This document shows, in pieces, positions 6,628 through 14,574 of a DNA stretch of 64,000 bases. Below the pieces are notes generated by a model, which worked only from the letters and a program-made list of their open reading frames with translations, was not told the DNA's origin and searched no databases. The position numbers were made by a program, and so were the translations under genes. Every line of letters begins with the position of its first letter. Within the stretch, counting starts at the first letter, position 1. The DNA is from CAYQNU01 sp964419055 (GTDB lineage Bacteria > Bacteroidota > Bacteroidia > Flavobacteriales_D > Parvicellaceae), in contig CAYQNU010000014.1 of NCBI GenBank assembly GCA_964419055.1, positions 53,622 to 117,621 on the forward strand, read 5' to 3'.

Positions 6628-8967
6628 ATGAATAAGCAAACAGGTAAATGTATTAATAATGAATTCGGTATTTTAAAAATAATACATCACCTGTTGGTGG
6701 CTTTTTTACTCATTTATTTTGGTAACCTACAGGCGGTTAAAGCCCAAAATGCTGATAGTTTACTTTCAATTTGGAACAATAAATCATTGCCCGATTCGAT
6801 TAGATTGAATGCAATGGATGTTTTATCTTGGGATGTTTATTTGTATTCAATACCCGATACCGCTCATTATTATGCTCAAATTTATTTTGAATACGCGCAA
6901 AAAAAAGGATTAAAAAAGCATATGGCCATTTCCTTGAATACCCAAGGTATTGCAAATTTTATTCAAGGAAAATATGAAGAAGCCAAAGTTAAGTTTAATA
7001 AATGCCTTGAATATCAATTGGAATTAAATGACAAAAAAGGTGCTGCCAGTACGTGCAATAATTTAGGAGTAATTTATACGAATCAAGGAAATGATGTAAA
7101 AGCCATTGAATATTACGCGCAGAGCTTAAAACAAAGTGAACAAATTAACGATCTTTATGGAGTGGCAGCTTCTCAAGGTAACATTGGTTTAATTTATCAA
7201 GAACAAGGAGAATCCAAAAAAGCTTTGGAGTATTTTCTTAAAAGTAAAGAAATTGCCGGTGAAATTGGTGACAAAGAAGGCGTAGCTATGATGAGTAGCA
7301 ATATTGGGATGATTTATTCATTTAATAATGATAATAAAAAGGCTCTAGAACAATTTGAATTAAGTATAAAAATATATGAAGAACTCAATGATTTAAGAGG
7401 CGTTTCCACTAATTATAACAACATAGGAACACTTTATAAAGAAATAGGTGATTTTAAAAAAGCTTTTGAGTTTTATGACAAAAGCTTAACCATAAGAAAA
7501 GAGATTAATCATAAACAAGGTGTTGCTTCCACCTTAAACAGCATTGGTGAGTTGTTTTTTAAACAAGGAAATTTTGCTAAATCCAGAAAATACAGTGAAG
7601 AAGGACTGAAGTTAGCTAAAGAAATTGGAGTTTTGGATGATGTGAAAAAATCTTCTATTTTGTTGTATCAACTTTATAAGACCACAAAAGTATTTGATAA
7701 AGCACTGGAAATGCACGAATTATATGTGCTTACTAGGGATAGTATTTTAAGTGAGGAAAATCAAAAAGCACTCATACATCAAGAGTATCAATACAGTTAT
7801 GAGAAAATGGCATTTGCAGATAGCCTAAAAAATGCGCAAGAAAAACAATTAAAAGATGCTGAAATAAATGAAGGAAAAGCATTGGCAGCAAAACAAGAAG
7901 TAGAAATTGAAAACAAACGCTTTCAGCAATACGTACTTTTTAGTGGATTATTTATTTTATTAATTTTTATTGGCTTCATCTACAATCGATTTAAAATTAC
8001 GCAGCGCCAAAAAGACATCATTGAAAAACAAAAAACGGAAGTAGAACTGCAACGAGAATTTGCCGAACAACAGCGCAACATAGCGGAGGAGAAAAGGGTA
8101 GAGGCCGATGAACAACGGCATTTGGTAGAAGAAAAAAACAAGGAAATTACCGATTCAATAAACTACGCAAAAAGGATACAGGAGGCTATTTTACCTTCCC
8201 GTTATTCATTGGTTGAAAATCTTAAAAATGGTTTTATTTTCTTCAAACCTAAGGATGTGGTGAGTGGTGATTTTTATTGGCTCGAGACGACCACCCCCTT
8301 AGCCCCCTCCAATGGAGGAGGAATGGGGGTGGTCGGGGTGGTCTATTTCGCGGCTGCCGATTGTACTGGTCATGGTGTACCCGGTGCTATGGTGAGTGTA
8401 ATTTGCAGCAATGCATTGTCAAAAGCACTGTTGGAAGAAGGTATTACCGATCCAGGAAAATTATTGGACAGAACTCGAGATTTGGTGATCGAACGATTTG
8501 CCAAAAGTGGCGAACAGGTAAAAGACGGGATGGACATTTCATTGTGCAAACTTACGGGCAACCAGTTGGAATGGTCGGGAGCGAACAACCCCATTTGGAT
8601 TGTGAGAAAAATAGCTGCCGATAGGGGTGAGGAAACCAGCTCTGTGCATAATGAAACCCACGAACTTATAGAGCTCAAGCCCGACAAACAACCCATTGGT
8701 AATTATGCAGAACCCAAACCGTTTACCACTCATGCGGTAGCACTTTCTAAAGGAGATACGTTGTATATATTCACGGATGGATTTGCCGATCAGTTTGGTG
8801 GTCCTAAAGGCAAGAAGTTTATGTACAAACCCTTCAAAGAGTTAGTGTTGTCTATGCAAGCCAAAACGATGGATGAACAACGAAGCATGCTTTCCCAAAC
8901 CTTTGATGAATGGAAAGGAGCTCATGAACAGATCGATGATGTCTGCATTATAGGCGTTAGACTATAG
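6628..8967 (+). CDS. TPR membrane protein with SpoIIE phosphatase domain (paralogue 2, carries in-frame insert)
   Basis: Same architecture as the gene 11 bases upstream (779 aa): N-terminal hydrophobic segment 15-40, TPR array ~55-385, membrane helix near 432-453, long Glu/Gln/Arg-rich coiled coil to ~510, SpoIIE domain 515-779 with DCTGHGVPGA and a terminal IDDVCIIGVRL. It differs by a Pro/Gly-rich insert of about 14 residues (TPLAPSNGGGMGV) between WLE and the strand before DCTGHG, encoded by a GC-rich palindrome at 8289-8334. The insert lies in what should be a loop between strands, and the metal-binding motifs are intact, so the enzyme may still work. Confidence 0.87.
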   Translation: MNKQTGKCINNEFGILKIIHHLLVAFLLIYFGNLQAVKAQNADSLLSIWNNKSLPDSIRLNAMDVLSWDVYLYSIPDTAHYYAQIYFEYAQKKGLKKHMAISLNTQGIANFIQGKYEEAKVKFNKCLEYQLELNDKKGAASTCNNLGVIYTNQGNDVKAIEYYAQSLKQSEQINDLYGVAASQGNIGLIYQEQGESKKALEYFLKSKEIAGEIGDKEGVAMMSSNIGMIYSFNNDNKKALEQFELSIKIYEELNDLRGVSTNYNNIGTLYKEIGDFKKAFEFYDKSLTIRKEINHKQGVASTLNSIGELFFKQGNFAKSRKYSEEGLKLAKEIGVLDDVKKSSILLYQLYKTTKVFDKALEMHELYVLTRDSILSEENQKALIHQEYQYSYEKMAFADSLKNAQEKQLKDAEINEGKALAAKQEVEIENKRFQQYVLFSGLFILLIFIGFIYNRFKITQRQKDIIEKQKTEVELQREFAEQQRNIAEEKRVEADEQRHLVEEKNKEITDSINYAKRIQEAILPSRYSLVENLKNGFIFFKPKDVVSGDFYWLETTTPLAPSNGGGMGVVGVVYFAAADCTGHGVPGAMVSVICSNALSKALLEEGITDPGKLLDRTRDLVIERFAKSGEQVKDGMDISLCKLTGNQLEWSGANNPIWIVRKIAADRGEETSSVHNETHELIELKPDKQPIGNYAEPKPFTTHAVALSKGDTLYIFTDGFADQFGGPKGKKFMYKPFKELVLSMQAKTMDEQRSMLSQTFDEWKGAHEQIDDVCIIGVRL
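8289..8334 (+). repeat. GC-rich palindromic element inserted in frame in the phosphatase gene
   Basis: Outer arms GACCACCCCC (8289-8298) and GGGGGTGGTC (8325-8334) are perfect reverse complements; inner arms CCTCC (8306-8310) and GGAGG (8314-8318) extend the hairpin. Base composition is far above the surroundings. The paralogous gene has no such segment at the same place. Confidence 0.8.
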
Positions 8968-8977
8968 TGCTAGACAT

Positions 8978-9043
8978 CACGATGCACGTTTCGGTATTGA
9001 TGATGTTTGTATTACAGGAGTGCGCATATACCGAATAGGTTAG
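8978..9043 (+). pseudogene. C-terminal remnant of a third SpoIIE phosphatase
   Basis: Read from 8978, the frame gives HDARFG followed by IDDVCITGVRIYRIG and a TAG. The IDDVCI.GVR part matches the last residues of the preceding gene (IDDVCIIGVRL) at 9 of 11 positions. No upstream part of such a gene remains, so this looks like the scar of a deleted tandem copy. It is too short to be a functional gene. Confidence 0.6.
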
Positions 9044-9070
9044 AATGTCGAGGTATAGCTATTAAATAGT

Positions 9071-9113
9071 TCACTACTTTTTATATCCTACAGCATTTTT
9101 TATAACTTTGAAT
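9071..9113 (+). repeat. Left direct repeat flanking rhuM (contains promoter)
   Basis: About 43 bases (CACTAC-T(n)-ATATCCTA-AGCATTTTTTATA-CTTTGAA) that recur with only a few differences at 10310-10354 on the other side of the RhuM gene. The segment contains TAACTTTG (9103-9110), a consensus -7 box. Confidence 0.75.
9103..9110 (+). promoter_or_regulatory. Promoter upstream of rhuM
   Basis: TAACTTTG fits TAnnTTTG. It is 134 bases before the RhuM start codon, a rather long leader. Confidence 0.5.
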
Positions 9114-9244
9114 TGGGAATATTGAAATTAAGTGTTTATGATAATTTAGTCACATAAACCAACAGATTCCAAATGCCAAAATCAATGCGGCAATGGATAT
9201 TTAATTACCTAAATTGATGAATGGACAAATACGAAGTGTAGAAT

Positions 9245-10285
9245 ATGGCGAAAAAAACAAATACACCATCAGAAGGATTTAATGAAATATTGCTTTATAC
9301 CACGCCAAATGGAAAGGTGAAAGTAGAAATGTATTTGCAAAATGAAACAATATGGCTGAGTCAACAAAAAATTGCTGATTTGTTTGGTGTGCAACGCCCG
9401 GCTATAACCAAACATTTGAAAAACATATTTGATTCAGGTGAACTTAAGGAAGAAGTGGTATGTTCCATTTTGGAACATGCCACTCAGCATGGAGCCATTG
9501 CAGGAAAAACACAAGAATCAAAGGTGAAATTTTATAACCTCGATGCCATAATTTCGGTAGGCTATCGTGTTAATAGCAGTCAAGCAACAGCTTTTAGAAT
9601 TTGGGCAACTGAACGCCTGAAAGAATACATCATCAAGGGTTTTACAATGGATGATGAACGATTGAAAAACCCAAATAACATCTTTGGTAAAGATTATTTT
9701 GAGGAGCAACTGGCTCGAATCCGTGATATACGAAGTAGTGAAAGACGTTTCTATCAAAAAATAACAGATATATATAGTCAATGTAGTGCTGATTACAATT
9801 TAGACGAAAATATAACTAAAAACTTTTTTGCAACCGTTCAAAATAAACTACACTGGGCTATTACTGGCCAAACAGCAGCAGAACTGATAGCATCGAGGGC
9901 CGATAGCAAAAAAGAAAACATGGGTTTAACTAATTGGAAAAACGCTCCAGCAGGTGCAATTAGAAAAACGGATGTAACAATCGCTAAAAACTATTTGAAC
10001 GAAAAAGAAATGGATGGTCTAAACCGTATTGTCACCATGTACCTTGATTATGCTGAAAATCAAGCAAAAAAAGGCGTTATAATGAATATGAAAGATTGGG
10101 TTGTAAAGTTGGATGCATTCTTACAGTTTAATGAGGAAGCAATTTTGAAAAACCAAGGCAAAGTTTCTCACGAAGTAGCATTGTCTCTAGCCGAAAATGA
10201 ATTTGAAAAATTCCGAATTACCCAGATCAAATCAATTGAAAGTGATTTTGATAAGGCACTAAAAAAAATAAAAGATAAACAATGA
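9245..10285 (+). CDS. rhuM: RhuM family protein (virulence RhuM / accessory DNA-binding-like)
   Basis: 346 aa, matching the RhuM family length. Residues 33-65 (TIWLSQQKIADLFGVQRPAITKHLKNI) look like a helix-turn-helix; KVKFYNLDAIISVGYRVNS and FRIWATERLKEYI are typical RhuM family stretches, followed by a helical C-terminal region. RhuM was named from a Salmonella pathogenicity island; related genes are common on genomic islands and near restriction or toxin loci, but the biochemical role is not established. Here it stands alone between two ~45-bp direct repeats, which suggests that it moved in as a unit. Confidence 0.9.
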   Translation: MAKKTNTPSEGFNEILLYTTPNGKVKVEMYLQNETIWLSQQKIADLFGVQRPAITKHLKNIFDSGELKEEVVCSILEHATQHGAIAGKTQESKVKFYNLDAIISVGYRVNSSQATAFRIWATERLKEYIIKGFTMDDERLKNPNNIFGKDYFEEQLARIRDIRSSERRFYQKITDIYSQCSADYNLDENITKNFFATVQNKLHWAITGQTAAELIASRADSKKENMGLTNWKNAPAGAIRKTDVTIAKNYLNEKEMDGLNRIVTMYLDYAENQAKKGVIMNMKDWVVKLDAFLQFNEEAILKNQGKVSHEVALSLAENEFEKFRITQIKSIESDFDKALKKIKDKQ

Positions 10286-10309
10286 CTTTTTCCAAGCCTC
10301 TTCAATCAT

Positions 10310-10354
10310 TCCACTACTTTTTTATATCCTATAGCATTTTTTATATCTTTGAAA
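10310..10354 (+). repeat. Right direct repeat flanking rhuM (contains promoter)
   Basis: Near-copy of 9071-9113, in the same orientation, about 1.24 kb away. It contains TATCTTTG at 10344-10351 and is placed to drive the following secreted-protein gene. Confidence 0.75.
10344..10351 (+). promoter_or_regulatory. Promoter of the secreted protein at 10393
   Basis: TATCTTTG matches TAnnTTTG and is 41 bases before the ATG. Confidence 0.6.
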
Positions 10355-10392
10355 TGTAAAAATAAGAATAAAACATTATAGAGTTCTAAATA

Positions 10393-11361
10393 ATGAACAT
10401 AAGTAAAATACTAATTATAATAAGCTTACTACTTTTTGGAATTGATAGCTTTTCTCAAAGCCTATTGATTGAACCTCAAAACGTTATGGTGAAATGGAAA
10501 GTCGGCACGACAAAAACAATTACACAAAGTGACTCAACAATAATTTATGCCAATGACTCTATTTTTATGGCAACAGGTATGAGTACAAATTACAGCATAA
10601 AAATAATGAGTAAAAAAGATACTATTTATGAGGTTCTGTTTAAACAGATTAGATTAGATAATATTTCCGTGGAATCAGAAATGATCAATACATCTCCAAT
10701 TGAACTAATGATGCAAGAGTTAATAATGGAGATGCAGAAGAAAATTTCTGGTCTTGAATATTCATTTTTTGTAAACCAAAAAACAGCTCTAGCCTTTAAA
10801 ATTAAAAATGAAGATGAATTACGAAGATTAGTAGATGAAATGGTAGTTGTTGTTTTGAATCAATTTTTTGATAAATCTAAAATTGAATTAGATGAAACTA
10901 AAAAGAATGAAATTAAACTAATGGTAAGACAATATTTGGAAGAGCAATTGCCGGCTGCCATGCAAACTATGTTAAATGCATTCAATTATATTTTTCAGGC
11001 ATACAGTTTCCCTTTTATCTTAAATGAAACGTATACTCAAGAAATAGAGGTTTATAGTATAGATCAAATTAATCATGCAGACGATAATGGTAAAGCAAAG
11101 CTTTTAGTAAATAGCTCCTCAACCAAAACGGAACTATTAATAGATTATAAATACATTTACGATATAAATGAGGCCTATCGAACTTATGTAGTGGCTCAGG
11201 GCAAAGCTGATCAAATTCCAATAACTGAATTTGAAATTGATGAGCGGGTTGAAACTAAATTTGATATAGAATCATCTTGGATAAAAACTAGTTCATCATT
11301 CGTGGATGCTAAAATGGGCGCAATAGTAGTTAAAAACACTTCACAAGTAGTAATTAAATAG
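10393..11361 (+). CDS. Secreted hypothetical protein
   Basis: 322 aa. Residues 1-21 form a signal peptide ending SFSQS. The mature part begins with WKVGTTKTITQSDS, typical of Bacteroidetes periplasmic proteins that start with a beta-rich region; it has a helical, acidic middle (SPIELMMQELIMEMQKKISG ... YLEEQLPAAMQTM) and a beta-rich end. I do not recognise a family. No lipobox, no membrane helix after the signal. Own promoter, and a divergent-free, single-gene unit. It faces the vWA-like gene tail to tail. Confidence 0.6.
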   Translation: MNISKILIIISLLLFGIDSFSQSLLIEPQNVMVKWKVGTTKTITQSDSTIIYANDSIFMATGMSTNYSIKIMSKKDTIYEVLFKQIRLDNISVESEMINTSPIELMMQELIMEMQKKISGLEYSFFVNQKTALAFKIKNEDELRRLVDEMVVVVLNQFFDKSKIELDETKKNEIKLMVRQYLEEQLPAAMQTMLNAFNYIFQAYSFPFILNETYTQEIEVYSIDQINHADDNGKAKLLVNSSSTKTELLIDYKYIYDINEAYRTYVVAQGKADQIPITEFEIDERVETKFDIESSWIKTSSSFVDAKMGAIVVKNTSQVVIK

Positions 11362-11421
11362 CTATTTTACAACAACACCTTTAGACATCAAATAGTAAAG
11401 AGTTTATCAGGTTATAACTAC

Positions 11422-12921
11422 CTAATTATTGTAAATTCCTATAAATTTCCCATTCATTAATTTATACTCAACCCCTTCAATGGTAATGGTTTTTCCTTCA
11501 GTTATTTCTGCTAAATTGAGAACATCTTGTTCCATAGTATGAATAGAACCTTTTGTTTCCCTAGCTATTTTAAAATAATCAGGTTCAATTTCTCCGCTTA
11601 ACCCACAAAGTATAATACGCACAGGTAACTTAAATTGATTCAATAATTCAATATCTCTAACAGGAGCATAATTATCCACAATCATAATTATTTCCTTAAA
11701 CTTAGAGGCCAATTGTGTTCCTTTTATTAAAGCTTCCATATTGTTTTCAGCTGTTTCATAATTGCCATTATAGGACATGACTTTAGCCATCAAACGCATA
11801 AGACTATCTATACCTGGGCTTTTACTGTAATAAATACCACCTGTATTTCCAATTGTTCTTTCTGATTGCACTTTATCATCACCATCGTTAAAAAATACAA
11901 ATTGCAAATTTTGTTCTTTCATGTGATATAGCTCATACCAATGTGTTAATTGACTAACGTAAGGTGTCATGCTTCCTGTTAAATCGCATACAATTAATTT
12001 ATCTGTCCATTGTTTATTTCTTTCCAATACATTAAGCACAACATTATCGGTTTTATTAGATTTGTTGTTATATTTTTTCATTTCGATGATTTTTGCTTCC
12101 TCTATTGATTTTTTCATTTTTTCTGCATTAATTAAAAATTCGGCTTCTTCCTTTTTGCGTCTTTCTTCTTCAATTTTTAATCTATCTTCTTTCTCTTTTT
12201 TTCTTTTCAATAGTTCTTTTGTACCAATATATGAAAAAGTTAAATCAGATTTTAACGACCCCAATTGTAAGGGTATTTCGAAATGGCTGAAATTTTTATC
12301 TAAAGTAAAATCAATAACATAAGTCTCACCTTTCGGGAGTATAAAAAATGCTTTACCATTTTGATTAGTTGTTGATTTAAAATATTTATTACTGGTTTTT
12401 CCTTTAATCCAAATGACTTCATCTGATAGGCTCACATTGTTTATGTCATTTATTTTAAGGCTCACAATTGATAAACTTTCTTGGCAACTTGTAGGCGTAC
12501 TTTTAGAAACAAAGTAGGTAGTATCAGGATAAGCCATTAAGTTGTTTTTCCATTCTTTTATCTGGTTGGCAGAAGGAGGGTATTTTTTCGACCAATCGTC
12601 AACACCACCTTCATATTGAAAGTTCATCTCCATAACTAAACCATCATATCCTGGCATTTGAAGATCATAGGTTTTATCGGAATTAGAGAATTTTACATCA
12701 AAATCGCCAAAACTGGGAAGTGATACAACTCCTTTTCCAAGAGCATCTGTTTTCCCAAAGTACTCCATCCCTGTAGCTATATCTTTGCAAACAATGTCAA
12801 TGTTTTTGGGATATCCTTTGCTTGATTTTAAATAAAATACACAAGATGCGCTACCTTTTTGTCCCCAAAGGATAATTGATGTAAAAAGACCCAAAATTAA
12901 TGTAGTAATTTTTGTTTTCAT
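11422..12921 (-). CDS. Secreted protein with von Willebrand A-like domain
   Basis: 499 aa. Signal peptide 1-20 (IILWGQ). Residues ~20-120 and ~145-225 are two beta-rich stretches resembling carboxypeptidase-regulatory-like/Ig-like modules (SKGYPKNIDIVCKDIATGMEYFG..., with TSNKYFKSTTNQNGKAFF). A Lys/Glu-rich helix (~235-280) links them to a C-terminal domain whose DLTGSM near residue 314 resembles a vWA metal site (DxSxS-like, with T and G-S). Later IIMIVDNYAP and GLSGEIEPDYFKIA fit vWA strands. Likely a periplasmic or surface protein-binding module; the ligand is unknown. Confidence 0.65.
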   Translation of the reverse strand: MKTKITTLILGLFTSIILWGQKGSASCVFYLKSSKGYPKNIDIVCKDIATGMEYFGKTDALGKGVVSLPSFGDFDVKFSNSDKTYDLQMPGYDGLVMEMNFQYEGGVDDWSKKYPPSANQIKEWKNNLMAYPDTTYFVSKSTPTSCQESLSIVSLKINDINNVSLSDEVIWIKGKTSNKYFKSTTNQNGKAFFILPKGETYVIDFTLDKNFSHFEIPLQLGSLKSDLTFSYIGTKELLKRKKEKEDRLKIEEERRKKEEAEFLINAEKMKKSIEEAKIIEMKKYNNKSNKTDNVVLNVLERNKQWTDKLIVCDLTGSMTPYVSQLTHWYELYHMKEQNLQFVFFNDGDDKVQSERTIGNTGGIYYSKSPGIDSLMRLMAKVMSYNGNYETAENNMEALIKGTQLASKFKEIIMIVDNYAPVRDIELLNQFKLPVRIILCGLSGEIEPDYFKIARETKGSIHTMEQDVLNLAEITEGKTITIEGVEYKLMNGKFIGIYNN

Positions 12922-13150
12922 AGGTTATATTTTTGGTTAAAATCATAACAGAATACAACTAAAATCGTTACAAATTTTATTAATAAGTATGTATTTGATT
13001 GAAAGAGAGTGGTTTACGTTTGATTAATTTCACACTCTTACACAAGTCCGTAAAAGACTTTGATGAACATTGGAAACCTTCATCCAATTAACGCTTTTTT
13101 CACTTAGCTCAACAAAAAAAAATAATGCTGCATATTGGCGTTAGCGTAAT

Positions 13151-13789
13151 TTACCCAAACACCCAAATCACATCCGCCACTACTTTTTGGTTAGGGAACT
13201 CAATCGTAATTAACTGTTCGGGAGTCCATTTTTCTAAATAGCGGTCTATGGCTGTTTTGATGAGGTTCAACTCACTCTTTAGTTTCCAGTGTTCCCCATT
13301 TTGGTCAAAAAGGACAATGAATATTCTATTTTTACAATGATGCCTTTGTTCAGCACTTTGATTGTCATACAGCCATTGTATCAATTCTTTGGTGTGATGG
13401 ATGGCCCAATTAAGATCTTTATTCAAACCTAAGGGAAAAACAGTAGTTTTATGGTCAAAGGGTAGTTCATTAATATAAAAATCAATTTCTTTATGAAACT
13501 CATCTTGGTGAGGCTTCACTAATGGATGAGTGCAAAAAATTGCTTCAACAGCCTTCGCTGAATGAAAATTATACCATCTATTCATGGCGTAATAACACAA
13601 TTCTTTAAAATAAGGTTGATGATAAAATCGTTTACTCAATTCAATTTTTAAGTCAATAAAGTGTTCTGTTTGATAGATAAAGGAAGTAAGTTTGTCCCAT
13701 TCGTTATCTTGTTTTTTACCCCACGAATAGGCAAAAGCATGGCGCTTGCGCAATTCATTTTGCATTTGGGCGAGGGTAGTTTCATTCAC
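13151..13789 (-). CDS. Hypothetical cytosolic protein
   Basis: 212 aa, no signal and no membrane helix, rich in aromatic residues and His (RFYHQPYFKELCYYAMNRWYNFHSAKAVEAIF). I do not recognise the family. The frame starts with GTG at 13789; an in-frame ATG at 13765 (MQNELRKRH) is the alternative. A TATATTTG promoter box 32 bases upstream supports a start in this area. No operon partner. Confidence 0.6.
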   Translation of the reverse strand: MNETTLAQMQNELRKRHAFAYSWGKKQDNEWDKLTSFIYQTEHFIDLKIELSKRFYHQPYFKELCYYAMNRWYNFHSAKAVEAIFCTHPLVKPHQDEFHKEIDFYINELPFDHKTTVFPLGLNKDLNWAIHHTKELIQWLYDNQSAEQRHHCKNRIFIVLFDQNGEHWKLKSELNLIKTAIDRYLEKWTPEQLITIEFPNQKVVADVIWVFG

Positions 13790-13820
13790 AGTTGGGTCAA
13801 CAATTAGGAGATTGCAGATT

Positions 13821-13828
13821 CAAATATA
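13821..13828 (-). promoter_or_regulatory. Promoter of the hypothetical gene at 13151
   Basis: TATATTTG on the minus strand matches TAnnTTTG, 32 bases before the GTG start. Confidence 0.5.
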
Positions 13829-13892
13829 TTCAATTAATGAATACTCAGTCGTTTTGAGATTAAATTAAGGTTACTCAGTAGCTTTTTTAAAC

Positions 13893-13975
13893 CACAGAGT
13901 CACAAAGGTCACAAAGGTCACAGAGGGTAATATAGTTTTCACTTCTCTGTGTTATTAGTGTCTTATGGGTTATTT
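13893..13975. repeat. Degenerate ACAGAG/ACAAAG repeat with imperfect inverted ends
   Basis: AACCACAGAG followed by tandem CACAAAGGT units and CACAGAGG on the left, and CTCTGTGTTA...TTATGGGTT on the right, giving an imperfect hairpin of ~80 bases. Similar ACAGAG/ACTGTG words recur at 33546-33598. It begins the 785-base stretch 13790-14574, which has no gene. Confidence 0.5.
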
Positions 13976-13988
13976 TTTCTTTTTTTTC

Positions 13989-14053
13989 ACCACATAGTAT
14001 AACACATAGAACATAGAAGTTATCTTACAAAGCTTAAGATAGAAGCTTTGCTT
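13989..14053. repeat. Degenerate copy of the CACATAG element
   Basis: ACCACATAG and CACATAGAA at the left, then TTAAGATAGAAGC-TTGCTT at 14034-14053, which matches 30516-30535 at 19 of 20 positions. The right terminal repeat seen in the 30482-30617 copy is missing here, so this is a decayed or partial copy. Confidence 0.55.
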
Positions 14054-14204
14054 AAACATAGCAGTCTTAGCAAAAGTGTAATTTTATAACAAGGAAAGCA
14101 TTTACCTATCAGCATTTTCTTTTTGGTAAAAGGTGATAAACCAAGGAGAAACAAAGGTCACCAAGTTTATTAAAAAGTAAAAATTTGAATGAAACGTAAG
14201 TCAA

Positions 14205-14400
14205 AAGTGCGATGGACTGAAGAAAAGGCGAGCCGGTGATGGCTGTGAATGATCGGATTGTATTATTTTCAAAAAATGTGTAAAGGAAGGAGCGTGGCCG
14301 CCAATTTTCAGAAAATAAACAATCCTATCAGAGAACGGAGAAGCATCTTTTCGTCTTGATTTTTTGGTTACTTTTTTATCAAGAAAAAAGTAACAAGAGA
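14205..14400. repeat. GC-richer intergenic repeat ending in a GTTAC hairpin
   Basis: A ~190-base segment (GGCGAGCCGGTGATGGC..., GAGCGTGGCCGCC...) that is richer in G+C than its surroundings and has no credible ORF. It ends in GTTACTTTTT (14367-14376) / AAAAAGTAAC (14385-14394), and CTTGAT/ATCAAG form an alternative pairing in the same place. From memory, similar segments are scattered in Flavobacteriia intergenic regions; I could not check this. Confidence 0.45.
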
Positions 14401-14540
14401 AAAATAAATGTAAATTTAACTAGAATAGCAAGAAAATATAAGCTACAATCAGGTCTCTTAATGTTTAAAAATTCACAACTTTAACAGGCTATTTCACTTC
14501 ACTGTGTCCTTCTTTGCCTAATGGTAAAAATTTCATCATA

Positions 14541-14569
14541 AAAAAAAGTCAGCTTTTTGAGCTGACTTT
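14541..14569 (-). terminator. ilvE terminator
   Basis: A perfect 10-bp stem AAAGTCAGCT/AGCTGACTTT with a 5-base loop and a T-run on the minus strand, starting six bases after the ilvE stop codon. Confidence 0.9.
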
Positions 14570-14574
14570 AGATA

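Noticed and set aside
9245..10285. RhuM as the toxin of a toxin-antitoxin pair
   Set aside because: No small partner gene lies next to it, and the flanking secreted protein does not look like an antitoxin.
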